Assembly (NCBI RefSeq): GCF_932526225.1
Contig: NC_064038.1
Span: forward strand, 5,688,741 to 5,752,740
Reading direction: 5' to 3'
Source: Nematostella vectensis
Taxonomy: Eukaryota > Cnidaria > Anthozoa > Actiniaria > Edwardsiidae
DNA length: 64,000 nucleotides
Shown: positions 30,358 to 43,261 of the stretch, in pieces
How positions within the stretch are numbered: position 1 is the stretch's first letter
How the letters are laid out: each line of letters begins with the position of its first letter
Translations under genes and position numbers: made by a program
The notes under the pieces: model-generated
The model's database searches: none
What the model was told of the DNA's origin: nothing
The model's input: the letters and a program-made list of their open reading frames with translations, nothing else

Positions 30358-32791
30358 CTAATAACCACTGGCTTGCTTTATTAGTTTACCATTTCCTATC
30401 ACCCATTTTCCATCCCCTAACAACCTCAAATGGACATCATGGTACTCATCTAGTGTTTCTCTATGTGCAATACTGATCATTGTGATACCTTTATCAACAC
30501 ACATTCCGTACAGAGTTTTCTCAGTGGCAATATCAAGCGCACTTGTAGCCTCGTCCATCATTGCTAGGTCTGGCTCATGGTAGAACAATCTGGCAAATGC
30601 CAAGCGCTGCATTTCACCCGGTGATAGCATATCCTCCCAGCTGCCTTCAACAAGGCCATTAATTCCTCCAACCCGTCTGCAAACTGAAGCTAGTCCAACT
30701 TCACTCAGTAAATCCACTATTCTTGAATCACAAAGATAGCCTTCTGAGCTTGATTCTTCAAATTTATTGAGATCAATTGGGTAAATAACTTGCTCTTTCA
30801 GGGTTCCATTTGTTAAAATGGGATGTTGAGGGAGAAACAATACTTTATGAGGCTCAAAGTCTATATTTCTGACAACGTATCCAGATGATGGCTTCCATAG
30901 ACCTCTTATTATCCTCAGCAAGGAGCTCTTCCCAGTGCCTGTCTTGCCAGTTATGATAATGCTCTTTCCTTTGGTTATTACCAGGTTTAGGTCAGTCACT
31001 AATGCTTCGTCTGTTCCTGGAATCGAGTAGGTGACATTAATCAACTTGAAAAATGTGTCAAAGTCCATCATTTTCCGTAGTTCATCATCCCTTATCAATT
31101 CAGCATGACAATTTTTCTTTTTATCCTTCTGACTGTGCTCAAGATTTTCCACCAGTTCTCCAATTCGATGTGTGTATCCAGCCATTTCAGCCAAAGTATC
31201 AGACAAATCAATCAAATTTGTGAAGCATTTCATTAAATATGTTAACACAAATGCTATTTGACTAATCTCTGAACCTAGCTCAGTGGGTGAAAGATCATCA
31301 TACTTTCCTTTGAAGACAGTAATGCCAATGAAGATATAACATACAATAGTAGAGATGTTATTAAAAGAGTTGACCGAGAGGTCTATAAATACACTCAGGT
31401 TAGCTACACGCTGAGACTGATCAACCACTGCTTTAAGTTTCTCATTGGTTTTCCTCTCTTCCACTTCGTCTGATCCATAAAATGCCAAAGCTTCAGAATT
31501 CATTCTCACCTGAAATAAGAAACAGAACACTTCTGATAAAACATAATATATTGTCTGTCTATCTGCTTATTAGCAGATATGAAAAATTATCTTGGTAACG
31601 ACTGAACGGTTAGATAGGTGATCGATTCATTATAATTCTGTATATTTGGATAGAAAAGATTTAAAACTAGTCCTAAACTATCTCATAATTGTTATTGTAT
31701 CTTTGATCAGCCCCTCCCCCCTCCCCCTCTTTCAACTTGATACAAATTTCACTTGTAAGCCTCCACTTTAAAAATAAACGGGTCAGTACGCAGCTCTTAC
31801 AAGCTGCAATTTGATTGGGCAAATGAACAATATCCGCACCTGGACGCAAAGAACGAGAAGAATAGAGAAAAAAAACTCCTTTGTAGAACAAAGATAATAG
31901 GAGACAAAGCAGCTGCGTACTTACTCAAATAAACTGTGCAGCCCCTGGCGGGAGGGGGGTGTACATTCATAGGTATCATATGAAAAAGGATTGTATTCGG
32001 CGATCCTTCAATAAGAAAATGAACTATTCTTTTTGCAGACTCCCCCCTGGTCTCTTATTCTGTCCGTCTGTTTATATTTTATAATTGGCAGTACTCACAT
32101 GCATATGTTTAAATCTGAAGTCTCCTCCACACTTCTCCACTTTGTAGACCGTGTTTATGACAGGACTCATAAGAACCTTATTGAATACCGCCCAGACAAT
32201 AAAATACCCCAGCATTATCAAAGGAGCGGAGTAGCCAGTCAACACGTAGCACTGATAAGTGTAATAACTCGCTGTTAAGGGCATTATCAGCAGATTGGAA
32301 AAAACCTTTCGCAACTGGAACAGCATACTGTCTACATCTTGAGCTATTCGTTGATCTGGGTTGTCGATGGTTTTCTTGGGATCAAGAATCAGGATATCAT
32401 AGTGGCTTGAATCCTTGAAGTAGATTGAGTGAATAAATCTGCTCATAACTAAACGGTATTGGACAAACGAAGTGTTTGCAACAAACTGTACCGCAGTTTT
32501 AACAACTGCAGTGACGATAAGTAGGCTTATGGCTTTTATAACCAGGGCCTTAAAGCCGGGCCGGTCTTTACTTCCGATAACTTCGTAAAAATGGCTCGGG
32601 ATCAGACCGGTGGTGTAGACGAGCATTTGTTCAGCTATGGTCAAACCCACCAATGTAATAAACAATAAAAAAGTCATGGAAAGCCAATGAGGGAATATCA
32701 TCTTGAGACACCTCCATAACCTCTTCACAAATAGCCAATTCAGCGCGTATTTGCGAGGATGTTGTGTTTCCGATGCATTTTTGGGCGCCAT
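30358..32791 (-). CDS. ABCD4: ABCD4-type ABC half-transporter, copy 1
   Basis: A half-size ABC transporter of subfamily D; the vertebrate member works in lysosomal cobalamin export with LMBD1. Exons 32099-32791 and 30358-31509 (phase-0 intron) give 614 residues, against 606 in human. The membrane domain has EQMLVYTTGLIPSHFYEV, the family-specific TIDNPDQRIAQDVD, and YYTYQCY...GDFRFKHM. The nucleotide-binding domain has Walker A GKTGTGKSS, signature LSPGEMQRLAFARL, Walker B LAMMDEATSALD and the switch His in SIAHRE. The intron lies at the same place as in copy 2 at 47024-49662. A hAT-like MITE sits in the intron. The product looks intact. Confidence 0.93.
31780..31926 (-). mobile_element. 147-bp hAT-like MITE, copy 2, with 8-bp target duplication
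   Basis: This is the reverse complement of the element at 9895-10042 with a few differences. It is flanked by the identical octamer AAATAAAC (31772-31779 and 31927-31934). It lies in the intron of ABCD4 copy 1. Confidence 0.9.
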
Positions 32792-32832
32792 TTGGCCTTT
32801 TTTTAAATAGCGTGCGAAGCTTAGCCTAGGTT

Positions 32833-32887
32833 GTAGCCGCTGACTCGCGAAAATATCCTCTCGATATTTTCGTGAGTCAGCGGCTAC
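32833..32887. repeat. Near-perfect 24-bp hairpin just upstream of ABCD4 copy 1
   Basis: The arm gtagccgctgactcgcgaaa plus atat is followed by a 7-base loop and its complement, with one mismatch. It starts 42 bp above the ABCD4 start codon, in the 5' leader or core promoter. It could be a tiny foldback element or an RNA/DNA structure. Confidence 0.75.
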
Positions 32888-32891
32888 ACGT

Positions 32892-33952
32892 AGTCTATGA
32901 GAAGCTTGGTTTATCTGTCTTCTCCACGCTAGAATACTTATTCAACTTTATGCAAATTTTTAAACATGGATGATTAACCAAACACAGAGGAAACGCAAAG
33001 GTGCAAACCAATTAAAGCAAGAAAAAGAAAGGACAACCTGAGAAACAAAAATAATATAGACTAAGGAGTCGTTCACACTAACACAGGATGCAAAAGCATC
33101 CGGATTTGTTTCGCCGATCGCGTCCACACTATCGTTTTCGCCTGGACGCTGCGGTCCACACTAACACGGATTAACCTGCGATCCTAGGGAGGGGGGGGGG
33201 GGGGGGGGGGGGGGCTTCATTTTTGGTCGCCTTTTTTGGGGAGGCTTACCCCTTGTGTGCTTTAGATCTGGTAAGGGTCGAAATTTCTGCACCGGAAAAA
33301 AAAATCTTGGCAGCCCTCCCGCCCCCGATAATGTTCAGTGAAGTTCAGTGCATAAAGAGCCAAAAAAAAAAAAAAAGCCAAATACATGTAAATCGAGAAT
33401 AAATAAATAAATATAACCTTTTTCGTATTGTTTCTAGGCAATCATAAGTTGGGTACAATTTACCGCGTGGGAAATCCGCTAAAACAAAGAACACGGAGAG
33501 CGCGTCGCAAATAAGGCGCATCTTAGCAAGGGGAAGGGAATTCTGGTTTGCTTTAAATGTGTTTTTATTTATCTTGATATTTACATACCAATGATTTATA
33601 TACATTTTGTAGGAGAGGATAAATGTAAAATTATAGTCGACTTATCCACTCATCAAACTCTATCTACGAGTCTCTCACACGGCTCTAGAATCCACACCAT
33701 CTAGTCGGCATATTTTATAAACAAAAGATCAAGAAGTGGGGGCGAGAGATTTTTGTCTTTGAAGGTGTATTTTTTTGGTGATGATTTTGTTTGACTTAAA
33801 AAGTACCGATTAAATTACAGTACATATCTGCAAATCTTTTCCCTAAATTGCACTTCATGAAATTCGGGATAGGTTTTCAAATAGCAAAGGATGATGTTTT
33901 GGCATTTTAGTTATTCCTCGTTTGGAATATTCAATTTGGCAGACACAATTCG
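32892..33952. other. Intergenic spacer, no gene seen
   Basis: It contains short direct repeats (ccacactaacacgga-like text at 33065-33175), a poly-G run of about 25 (33188-33214) and poly-A. On the minus strand, the segment next to the Gypsy element (about 33910-33956) can be read as the continuation of the decayed gene's last exon. Confidence 0.5.
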
Positions 33953-33956
33953 CTTC

Positions 33957-34079
33957 TGTAACAGTTATAACGCTATACAATAAAGTATGTAACAGTTGCT
34001 AAAACAACAACGGGTTTTCAGTTCTGAACGTATTCCGCCATCTTGGAACCGACGCACATGCGCTAGTCCCAGTCCTACA
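33957..34079 (-). repeat. Gypsy 3' LTR
   Basis: 123 bp, bounded by TG/CA-type ends. It matches 38632-38754 with two differences noted around gttctgaacgtattccgcc. Because the element is on the minus strand, this low-coordinate copy is the 3' LTR. Confidence 0.93.
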
Positions 34080-34115
34080 CTGTCCCCTTCCTATCTAGAA
34101 ATATGTCCCCATATT

Positions 34116-34343
34116 TTATCCCTCAGTGTTGTAATCTCTCATCCAAATCGGGGGATGACGAACACGCTGAGGTCTCCTAGGAGCTGGTTTATCATACTCT
34201 GGATCATTTTCCTGTGGCTCGTCAGTCACCTCTGCTTCATCCCGGTGAACCGACTCATCTTCTTCTATCACTGTAAGGTTCCGGTCAGAGTTGTTTGACA
34301 GTGGAGTCTGATGTTCGTTATGGACCTGTGGCTTTGAGGCCAC
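34116..34343 (-). pseudogene. Gypsy polyprotein C-terminal tail
   Basis: An acidic region followed by the basic RRPQRVRHPP motif typical of the very end of Gypsy integrases, then a stop near the 3' LTR. It is separated from the integrase frame by a disruption at about 34450. Confidence 0.7.
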
Positions 34344-34450
34344 CTGGACTTCAGATGTGTCAAGAATGGCTTAAGCTGATTGTGGTGTACTACACGTGTC
34401 TTCAGTCCAACATGTTTACCCTGACCACAATACTTTATCCGATACACAAC

Positions 34451-35586
34451 TTAATTCAGCCGTTTTACCACTATCCAGGGTCCACTCCACGGTCGGTTCA
34501 GCTTCATACACCTCCCTCTTCTCGTCTTCTTGTCAAACCACAAAACCTGATCACCTTTCTTGAAGATCTTCTCCTTTACCCAGCGATCATAATAGCTCTT
34601 CTGAGACTGATGAAACAGTCGAAGAGTGTCCCTAGCCACTTTATAAGCTTTCTGGAGACGGCTCTTTAGTTGCAAGGCAAATTCTGCATGATCCAGCCGC
34701 ACTTCTGGCATAAAAGCGGTGTCAACTAAGTCAGTTGGAAGGCGCAACTCTCGTCCAAACTCCAGGTAGCTAGGAGTATATCCAGTGCTACTGTGAACTG
34801 CTGTGTTGTATGCCAAACAGGTAGTGGATAGGTAGAGATCCCAGTTCTTTTGAACGTCACTCACTACTTTGGCCAACATTGCGTTAACGGTTCGTATACT
34901 TCTTTCTGAAGCACCATCAGACTGAGGATGAAATGGTGTCGGCCTTGTCTTCAACACCTCCAAATACTGACAAATCTCCTCGATGTTCTGGCTATTTAGA
35001 TTAGCTCCTTGGTCACTATGCAGTTGTTCGGGTGCTCCGTGTCTTGGAATCCAACCATCTGTTATTCTCTTGGCAATGGTCTCAGACTTCTGGTTTCTTA
35101 AAGGAAACAACTCCAGCCACTTCGTGAAATGATTGACCATGACAAGACAATACTGACTTCCGCGGCTGCTTTTGGGATATTCAACCACATCCATTGTCAC
35201 CAATTCTCCTGGCCGAGATGTCACGGTTGGTCTTAACGGAGCCTTGTATTTCGGAAAGGAATTTCGTCTCTGCTGACAGACTAGACAACTTCTACACCTC
35301 ACTTCTTAGTGCTTCCAAGGTGCCCTGCATCATCATGTAGCATTTGCAACACCCTTTTCGTCAGAGTAGATGGAATCACGACTTGGGTAACATCTCTATT
35401 CTGTTCTCTTTTGTGTCGAAGCACACAATCCTCACCCAGAGTTAGGTTAGGCATTTCCTTGTAAATGCTCGGAGCTCCTTTTCTTGCACGTCCTGTTGAG
35501 CCGGTGGCTTGTATAATAACCACAGCTTCACTTCCTTGGGGACCGGACAACTGTCCTGATGCCCAACTATGTACTCCATCGACCAC
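34451..35586 (-). pseudogene. Gypsy integrase region, frameshifted
   Basis: The zinc-binding part begins in one frame (35299-35586, ending HLGSTKK then stop) and continues in another from about 35302 (CRSCLVC, the CxxC half). The DDE core has MDVVEYP, HSDQGANL and ASERSIR. The frame change near 35300 splits the zinc-finger from the catalytic core. Confidence 0.88.
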
Positions 35587-35912
35587 TCTGCAACATCACT
35601 AGTGGTTACATTCTGAATTCTACTTAATGCATCTGCAACCGTGTTCTTAGAGCCAGAAATGTGGTGCACCTCGCACGGAAACTCTCTGAACTTATCCACC
35701 CATCTCCATAGCCGGCCATTATGTTCTTGTGTCCTAGTCAAGAGCCACTTCAGGGATTGGTGATCAGTATAGAGATCAAACTCCTTGCCTAGTAGGTATG
35801 GGCGATAAGCTTTCAGGGCCTGGATAACCGCAAGGCATTCTTTCTCTGTGGTAGAGTAGTTGCATTCAGCTTTGTTTAGCTTTCTTCCTCCAAACTCCAC
35901 CGGTCGCTTCAC
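35442..35912 (-). pseudogene. Gypsy RNase H region
   Basis: Contains the RNase H motifs YSTTEKECLAV and DLYTDHQSLKWLL and the downstream DALSRI segment. A TGA at 35913 separates it from the reverse transcriptase frame. Confidence 0.85.
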
Positions 35913-36677
35913 TCACTCTCTGTCTGTCTGCTCTAGATAGTATCCGATGGCCCGGTTAGAGGCATCACACGTCACTGCGAACCGTCCATGTTGAGATGGT
36001 AGAGACAGTGTGACTGATGTACACAACAGTTGTTTCAAGCTCTCAAACGTCTGATCACATTCTGGGGACCAGCAGAAATCTTGCTTATTGAGCAGATCAT
36101 GAAGTGGGGCAGCAACCTCTGAAAAGCCTTTAACAAAGCTTGTCCAGAATGTACACACACCGATGAACTTCCGCAGCTCTTCTTCGTTGGTTGGGGTCTC
36201 CCACTGACGGATGGTATCTAACTTCTCTGGTTGAGGCCTGACACCGTTCTGGTCAATAACATGACCCAGGAACTTCACTGATCTTGTTGCAAACTGGCAC
36301 TTCTTACCCGACAGCTTAAAACCAGATGCCCTTACTGCTTGCAGCATCCTCTCTATCCCTCTTAGATGTTCTTCAAAGCTAGAGTGGAAACAGATGACGT
36401 CGTCTAAGTAGGCCATCATATCATCTGCATCTAGGACTTGCAACATATCCTCTACTACTGATTGGAACGTTCCAGGTGCCCCTGCCAGGCCAAAGGGCAT
36501 GCGACAATACTGGTACAATCCAAACGGGGTTGTAAAAGCTGTCTTAGCTCTGTCCTCGGGTGCAACTTCAACCTGGTGATACCCAGACACCATATCGATC
36601 GTTGTGAAGTAAGATGCGTCGTCCAGACGGTCTAAGGACTCGGTGATGTTGGGCAAGGGGTAGCTGGTAACCCGCAT
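35913..36677 (-). pseudogene. Gypsy reverse transcriptase core
   Basis: Contains FTTIDMVSGYHQV, the FGLAGAPGTFQ motif, and the catalytic YLDDV box at about 36400. It ends in a TGA near 35913, before the RNase H part. Confidence 0.9.
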
Positions 36678-36755
36678 ACCTTCGTTGAGCTTTCTGTAAT
36701 CTACGCATATTCTAAGCCCCCTGGAAGGTTTTCGAACAATGGCTAGTGGACTTGC

Positions 36756-37310
36756 TCATTCTGATGATGACTTCTCAATAACACCGTCCTCCAGCATAGC
36801 CTTTAGGTCTGCCTTTACTTCTTCCCTGTATGCAAAGGGTATTCTGCGCAGCTGTTGCTTCACTGGAGTTGTACCTGGCTTCAAATGAATATGATGCTGA
36901 ACGTTAGCACTACATTTTCCTATGTCTTGTTTTCCCTGCGAAAACACATCAGCATACGAGGTCAACAGATTTTCTAGTTTCTCCCTTTCATTGGTGCCTA
37001 GTTCACTGTCCGACAAGTCAATACCAAGCTTTTTCACCTTTATGACCTTATCATTGTCAGAACCCCCCCCCCCCCCCCCCCCCCCAGCTACCAGTGTCTC
37101 CTTAGAGCTAAAGGGCTCGGAGACTGTATCCACGGTAGTCAGACCACCCACTTTCTGATTCTTATACAGGGTGACTGGTGATTGGGACAGATTAACAGCC
37201 TTCACCCAGAACTTCTTGCCTGAAACAAGTGCCTTTGTCAAAAGTACCCCCCCTGGTGTTGTGGTTGCTTCAAACATGTCCTCTCTGTTCCCATTATCTT
37301 TACACCGCAA
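36756..37310 (-). pseudogene. Gypsy protease-RT linker and RT start
   Basis: Includes the RT N-terminal motif KQQLRRIPFAYREEV. It ends at a TGA at about 36756 exactly where the family has a conserved Trp. A G-run (about 37064-37085, minus) gives a run of Gly codons and probably expanded after insertion. Confidence 0.8.
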
Positions 37311-37391
37311 GGGTATAAATGCCTGATGCCTGGCTGGAAGATCAATGGTACAGAAGGCAACTACAGGGGTAGCATCATCCTCAACCGATAC

Positions 37392-37769
37392 TTATCTGCA
37401 CTTACTAGAGACAAGCGGGATTTCCTGGTCATCAAAAAAAAGACTATTGTCCCTTAAACCCCACCATTCCCTATGGTGGGCATCAATAAAATCGGCCCCC
37501 AATACCGAGTCTGCAAGGTCATCCACCACCAGGAACCTCCATGACATCTCCCGGCCTCCCAGCAACAATGTCACTTGGGACTCCTCTCTCACCCCAATGG
37601 GTTCACGTGTTATTGGAACTGGATGCACTTTGGACTCTTTTATTATAAGGCCTGGTACTGATGAGTTTATTAGACTCACCTCTGCGCCTGTGTCGATCAA
37701 AAAGGTGCACTTCACTTGGTTCACCTTTGCCTCAACTTTGTATGAGTGTCGTCGACACCCTGTCTGCAC
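37392..37769 (-). pseudogene. Gypsy aspartic protease
   Basis: Has the active-site motif FLIDTGAEVSLI and the later VLGADFI, both typical of retroviral-type proteases. It is open for 125 codons and sits between gag and the RT region. Confidence 0.85.
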
Positions 37770-37848
37770 TGTGTTGACCCCCTTTTGTGTTTTAAAGGCT
37801 GGTGTCGGGGTGTTCCGCCAGCCTTGTTCTCGTTTAAATTATTCCCCG

Positions 37849-38655
37849 TTACGGATGGTCAGTCTCTAGCCCAATGACCTTTTCCTTTGCACTTTCTGCA
37901 TAAATCCGTGGGCCTTGGACCTCTCCTTTGGAAAGCATCGTTTCCTCCCTTTCTGATAGCTGCCGTGACCTTCTCTTCGACAAGTTAACCCCCTCTTGAA
38001 TAGCACCCCGTACTTGCTGTGGGTTACTTGCTCTTTGCTCCTCTTCCAGATTAGCAATCCTTTTTATTACTGTTTCTATGGGGGTTTTTAACAAATCGTC
38101 CTGACGGACCAGTATCTCCCTCAGCTTGGAATTTAGCCCGTTGATAAATTGACACAGAATGTCCTCCTTAGCTCTGGTGTTATAATAATCAAAAGCTGCT
38201 TCCTGTCGGGAGTGCCTGTCCCTTTGTGCATCAGTCGGGTCTTCTGATAGCGTTTCAACTACAGGTGGGACATGAGCCCTTGAGTAAGCGAGTCGTAGAG
38301 CAGATAAATACGAGTGGAGCGGCTCCCCTTCATCTCTAATTCGCTCGGCAAATTCCTTTTTGTATTTTAGTATTGCTAGCCCTTCAAATCTGTAATTCAA
38401 TGCTTTACACAAGGCCCGGTAACTTCTTCTAACTGAATCCTCCTGCTCATGGTAGAAAGCTTTCGCTTCGTCTTTCAGATAAACGGCTAAATACTGCCCT
38501 GCCTTCTCGACTTGCCATTCATTTAGCGAGACATAAATCTCGAAATCCCGTAGGAATTCCCTAATATCTTCTCGTCCACTGAACTTAGCGTCGGGCAAAA
38601 CAGTCCTCGATCCCATCTTGGCTGCCACCAATGTAACAGTTATAACGCTATACAA
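37849..38655 (-). pseudogene. Gypsy gag region
   Basis: A capsid-like helical region (about MGSRTVLPDAKFSGRED onward; likely start near 38616, just after the primer site). The CCHC knuckle is in another frame than the main gag frame at about 37866-37900, and its last Cys position is a TGA, so the knuckle is broken. Confidence 0.8.
38613..38630 (-). other. Gypsy primer-binding site
   Basis: One base inside the 5' LTR the minus strand reads TGGTGGCAGCCAAGATGG, which begins with the TGG complementary to a tRNA CCA end. I did not identify the tRNA. Confidence 0.6.
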
Positions 38656-38754
38656 TAAAGTATGTAACAGTTGCTAAAACAACAACGGGTTTTCAGTTCT
38701 GGACGTATTTCGCCATCTTGGAACCGACGCACATGCGCTAGTCCCAGTCCTACA
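38632..38754 (-). repeat. Gypsy 5' LTR
   Basis: The 123-bp partner of 33957-34079. It is the 5' LTR because the element reads on the minus strand. Confidence 0.93.
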
Positions 38755-39994
38755 CTTCATGGTAGATGTTTGGTGTTTGATTGACTCTCTATACTCTAGA
38801 GATTCATAGTATGCCCTCTCCCTGGATGCCAGAGGTTTGTGCAAGATGGAGTAGTCATGATCGTCAGGTGTATTATCATCAGGCCATGCATTAGGTAGCA
38901 GCTCATCGTCAGCCCCTCTATCACTTAGTAGGCCTTTGTTTCAGCTGGTGGACAGCTTCTCGATGTCTTTTAGGAGGTTAGATAAGCAGACTGGGCAGAC
39001 TAAAGAACCAGTGCATGCTTCATGGAAGGAAGGCCCACATGCATGTGAGGCGCAGGGTTGTACCAGAGGTATTACATGTAGACAAATCACAGTCAAGAAG
39101 TGGGTGTGGTGCTGTTGCTGGCCATCTGTAACCTATTGGAAGGGATTTGGTGGTGAAGTCTTTATCAAAGCTTGCCAGGTGATAGGCTGCCTTTCCATAG
39201 GGGCATCCAGCTTTGTTCATTGGCTGTGGTTTTTGATGTGACCATCCAAGGTTGAGTGCCACACGACTAGAATCACCTCAGATGCAATCCCTGAATATTT
39301 AAGAGGATAACAAAGTGCATATCATCTGTAAAACAGGACAAAGTTTTTTTTAAGATATATAATAAAAATAAGTAATTAATTACATCTATGTAGACAGTAA
39401 TGCAGTATGAAAATAATTGCAGTATTATTTTCTAAAGCTGCATTTATAAAATATTCTATAAAACATGTTTGTAGTCTGGCATAATTGCATTATATAGTAA
39501 CATGTAACTAAAATCTAACAAGTAAAGGTTAGGGGTAAGTGTTTACAAGTAAGGTGTAATTTTAAGCCTTGGAAATAGAAATGCACATTTTAAAATACCT
39601 GTCAAGAGCAGTAAATCCTGGTCATTGTATCCACGCTGGTAGCATGGTGCATAGGTTTTTTCAAGCCCTTGGTCCTCCATGGTGGATCTTGCAATTTAGT
39701 CTTTCATTCTCCTGGATCTTCTTCCCGTCATCCATCTTCTTCGTTCTTGTTCTTTTTCTGGAATGGAAGATTTCTATCTTTTTATCTGTGATAACTGAGC
39801 ACAGCTCTTCCTTCTTGTCATAGTATCCAGGGACATTGACTCTCTGGTTTTCTTTATCACTTAACCAAGAAAGTGATGCCTTTGTTGTAATGGTGACGAT
39901 CCATATGCAATAAACATCAAGGCTAGATGTTTCATTAATCTTTGCAGCAAGTTGAAGTTTCCGCCCTTGACAATCACTGGATACTGCAGATATG

Positions 39995-41082
<1,088 letters not shown>

Positions 41083-43261
41083 GTCAGTGGCACAAGTTCC
41101 TCAAACAGGTGGTGCAGACATGTATACTCTATATCTTTACTGTCCAAAGGCCTCAATTATTTCATTCCTCACTTTTAGCCAGCCACAAAAGGCCAAGACT
41201 AGACAAATGGCTATCTTTTCAGGCTTTAGTTTTTCATGAAGATGGCATTTCTCACCAAACACTCCACTGTATATCTCCTTAATAACTGGATGGTATCTAA
41301 GTATAACATCTTCTGAGTCATTAAGGTATACATGGAATTGCCCAACCTGGAACGATTGACAAGATTTGTTGTGAGGGCCGGAATGGCAGATGATCTTCTT
41401 TTGTGAAAATACCACGTTGGCCAGTCCCCAACGGCTGGAAGTATCTTCACTTTCAGGAAGTCTTAAAGTTTTGGAAGCACTTGGAAGATGTAGGAATGAC
41501 TGTGCTCGTAATCTTGCTTGCTGTGGAGAGATTTATCTATCAGCATCGTTGAAGAAAGAGACTGGCACTCCATGTGCTCCTCTCTTGCAAAGACCCTGAA
41601 AAAATGCATTTATTTTTTATGAGTGTTTCATGTAGTTTATATAATACTCTGCATTATATTGAACTTCAAATGTCATAAAGTTATATGTCAGCCTTTGTGC
41701 ACCCAGCTGCACTTCTCATTCTCTGTATAGTACATACTCTGTACATCGTCCTAATACCCTGGTACTAGGTATTTAAATGGAAATTATCAGTTATCTTTTG
41801 AACTTACCTCAACTCTTTTAAGGAGTCTTGCATCACAGAAGTGTCAATATTCTTGAATTCAGCAGGCAGACTTGCCAAGAATGAGAGTTGACAGTAGTTT
41901 GGCCAGAATTCTGCTATAACTTTTCTGACAGCCACACTTGAAATACCCCCTCTACAAGATTGCCACTTGGCATTGCCACTATGATCTCTTTGTGCAAGTG
42001 TGTGGATGGTGTTGGAAGATTAACTGCTTGTGATGGTTGTAACAGGAGAGTCGCCATGTGAACAGCATTTGCTGTAATTCTCCCAGTTGGCAACTTCACA
42101 GTGTTGATGTTATGGAAGTCATCAATGGCAAGAATCTGGAATGAATTCTGTTCAACAAAAATATTTTTTTGTAAAAGATGTACTTACTACAGTATATTGT
42201 GTATATAAAAAGATTAATATACAGTAGAACACCCATTTACTAATTTTGTTGTCATAAATCACATTCCCAATTTTAAATTTTATTGGGGTAAATGTTAATT
42301 GGTAGTTCAAAAACTGAAAGAGACTTGCTTGTTTTTCTTTGTTTCTTGCCCTTTCCAAGTGTTTATCGGATATGTAATGCTTTGCTGTTGTTTTTGTTCT
42401 TACAGATCTTGAAAACTCCAGAACTATGCCCAACTCCATGCCATTTGATGAAAGACCATGAAGATCAAGAAAGATAGAACTTTCATCTACAAATTCGCCA
42501 TGCCTTTGATTCCTATCAATTGAGAATATTTACAAACATTACCACTCCAATATTAATAGATTTGTAAAAAGTGATAATTTTGGACATCTTGATGTGATTT
42601 TATCATAGAGATTACCTGTAGAAGAGCAGTTGCCATATCAGAGCAGTTGTCCTCTTTTCCTGTAAGAGTGCCCCGCTCTCACCATGTCTCTCAGACAGGA
42701 TACTGTCAATGATGGTGTTGTAAATCAGAGTCCCCCCATACTTGACAGCAAGAAACTTAAACTTGTCATATGGTCTAAAGGTCCTTTCTGCTTCATGTCT
42801 GTTCATTTTGGCATTGAGCTCATCTAGCAGTTGCTTGAAGGTGGGTTCTGTGGGAGATACATCCAAAAATAATTACCTTGATACATTTAAATATTTTTAT
42901 TTTGCAGCTTATATCTTAAGAAACACTAGCTCATTCATTTTTTGTTTTCAAATCTGAGACATAATAGTGTGATTTGTTTGTCCAAACACAGACATTTTTA
43001 CTGTGACCCTTGTTTGGTGTTGTTTGTGGCCCAGTGCTGGATGTCAACTTATTGAAAAAATTAACTTCTGCATTTTTCTGACTTACGTGTGAGGAATCAT
43101 AGAGTTCTGTTGTGTTAAACTGTTGTCCAATTGACTGCAACTGACCAGACATCTAAAGATGATTATCGTAGATAAGAATTTATTAATTATTGTACTGTAC
43201 CATATCTAATATATACTACTTTAAAAAGGAGCCTGCATTAATGATAAAGATATGAAAGACT

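Larger units (their letters stand above)
33957..38754 (-). mobile_element. Gypsy-type LTR retrotransposon, full length but broken
   Basis: Two 123-bp LTRs (33957-34079 and 38632-38754, starting TGTAAC and ending CCTACA on the plus strand, two differences seen between them) enclose gag, protease, reverse transcriptase, RNase H and integrase in Gypsy order on the minus strand. The target duplication is CTTC on both sides (33953-33956, 38755-38758). The primer-binding site (minus-strand start TGGTGGCAGCC, one base inside the 5' LTR) and a purine tract before the 3' LTR (aggaagggga, minus) are visible. Stops and frameshifts break the polyprotein at several places. The small number of LTR differences says the insertion is fairly young. 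Confidence 0.95.
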
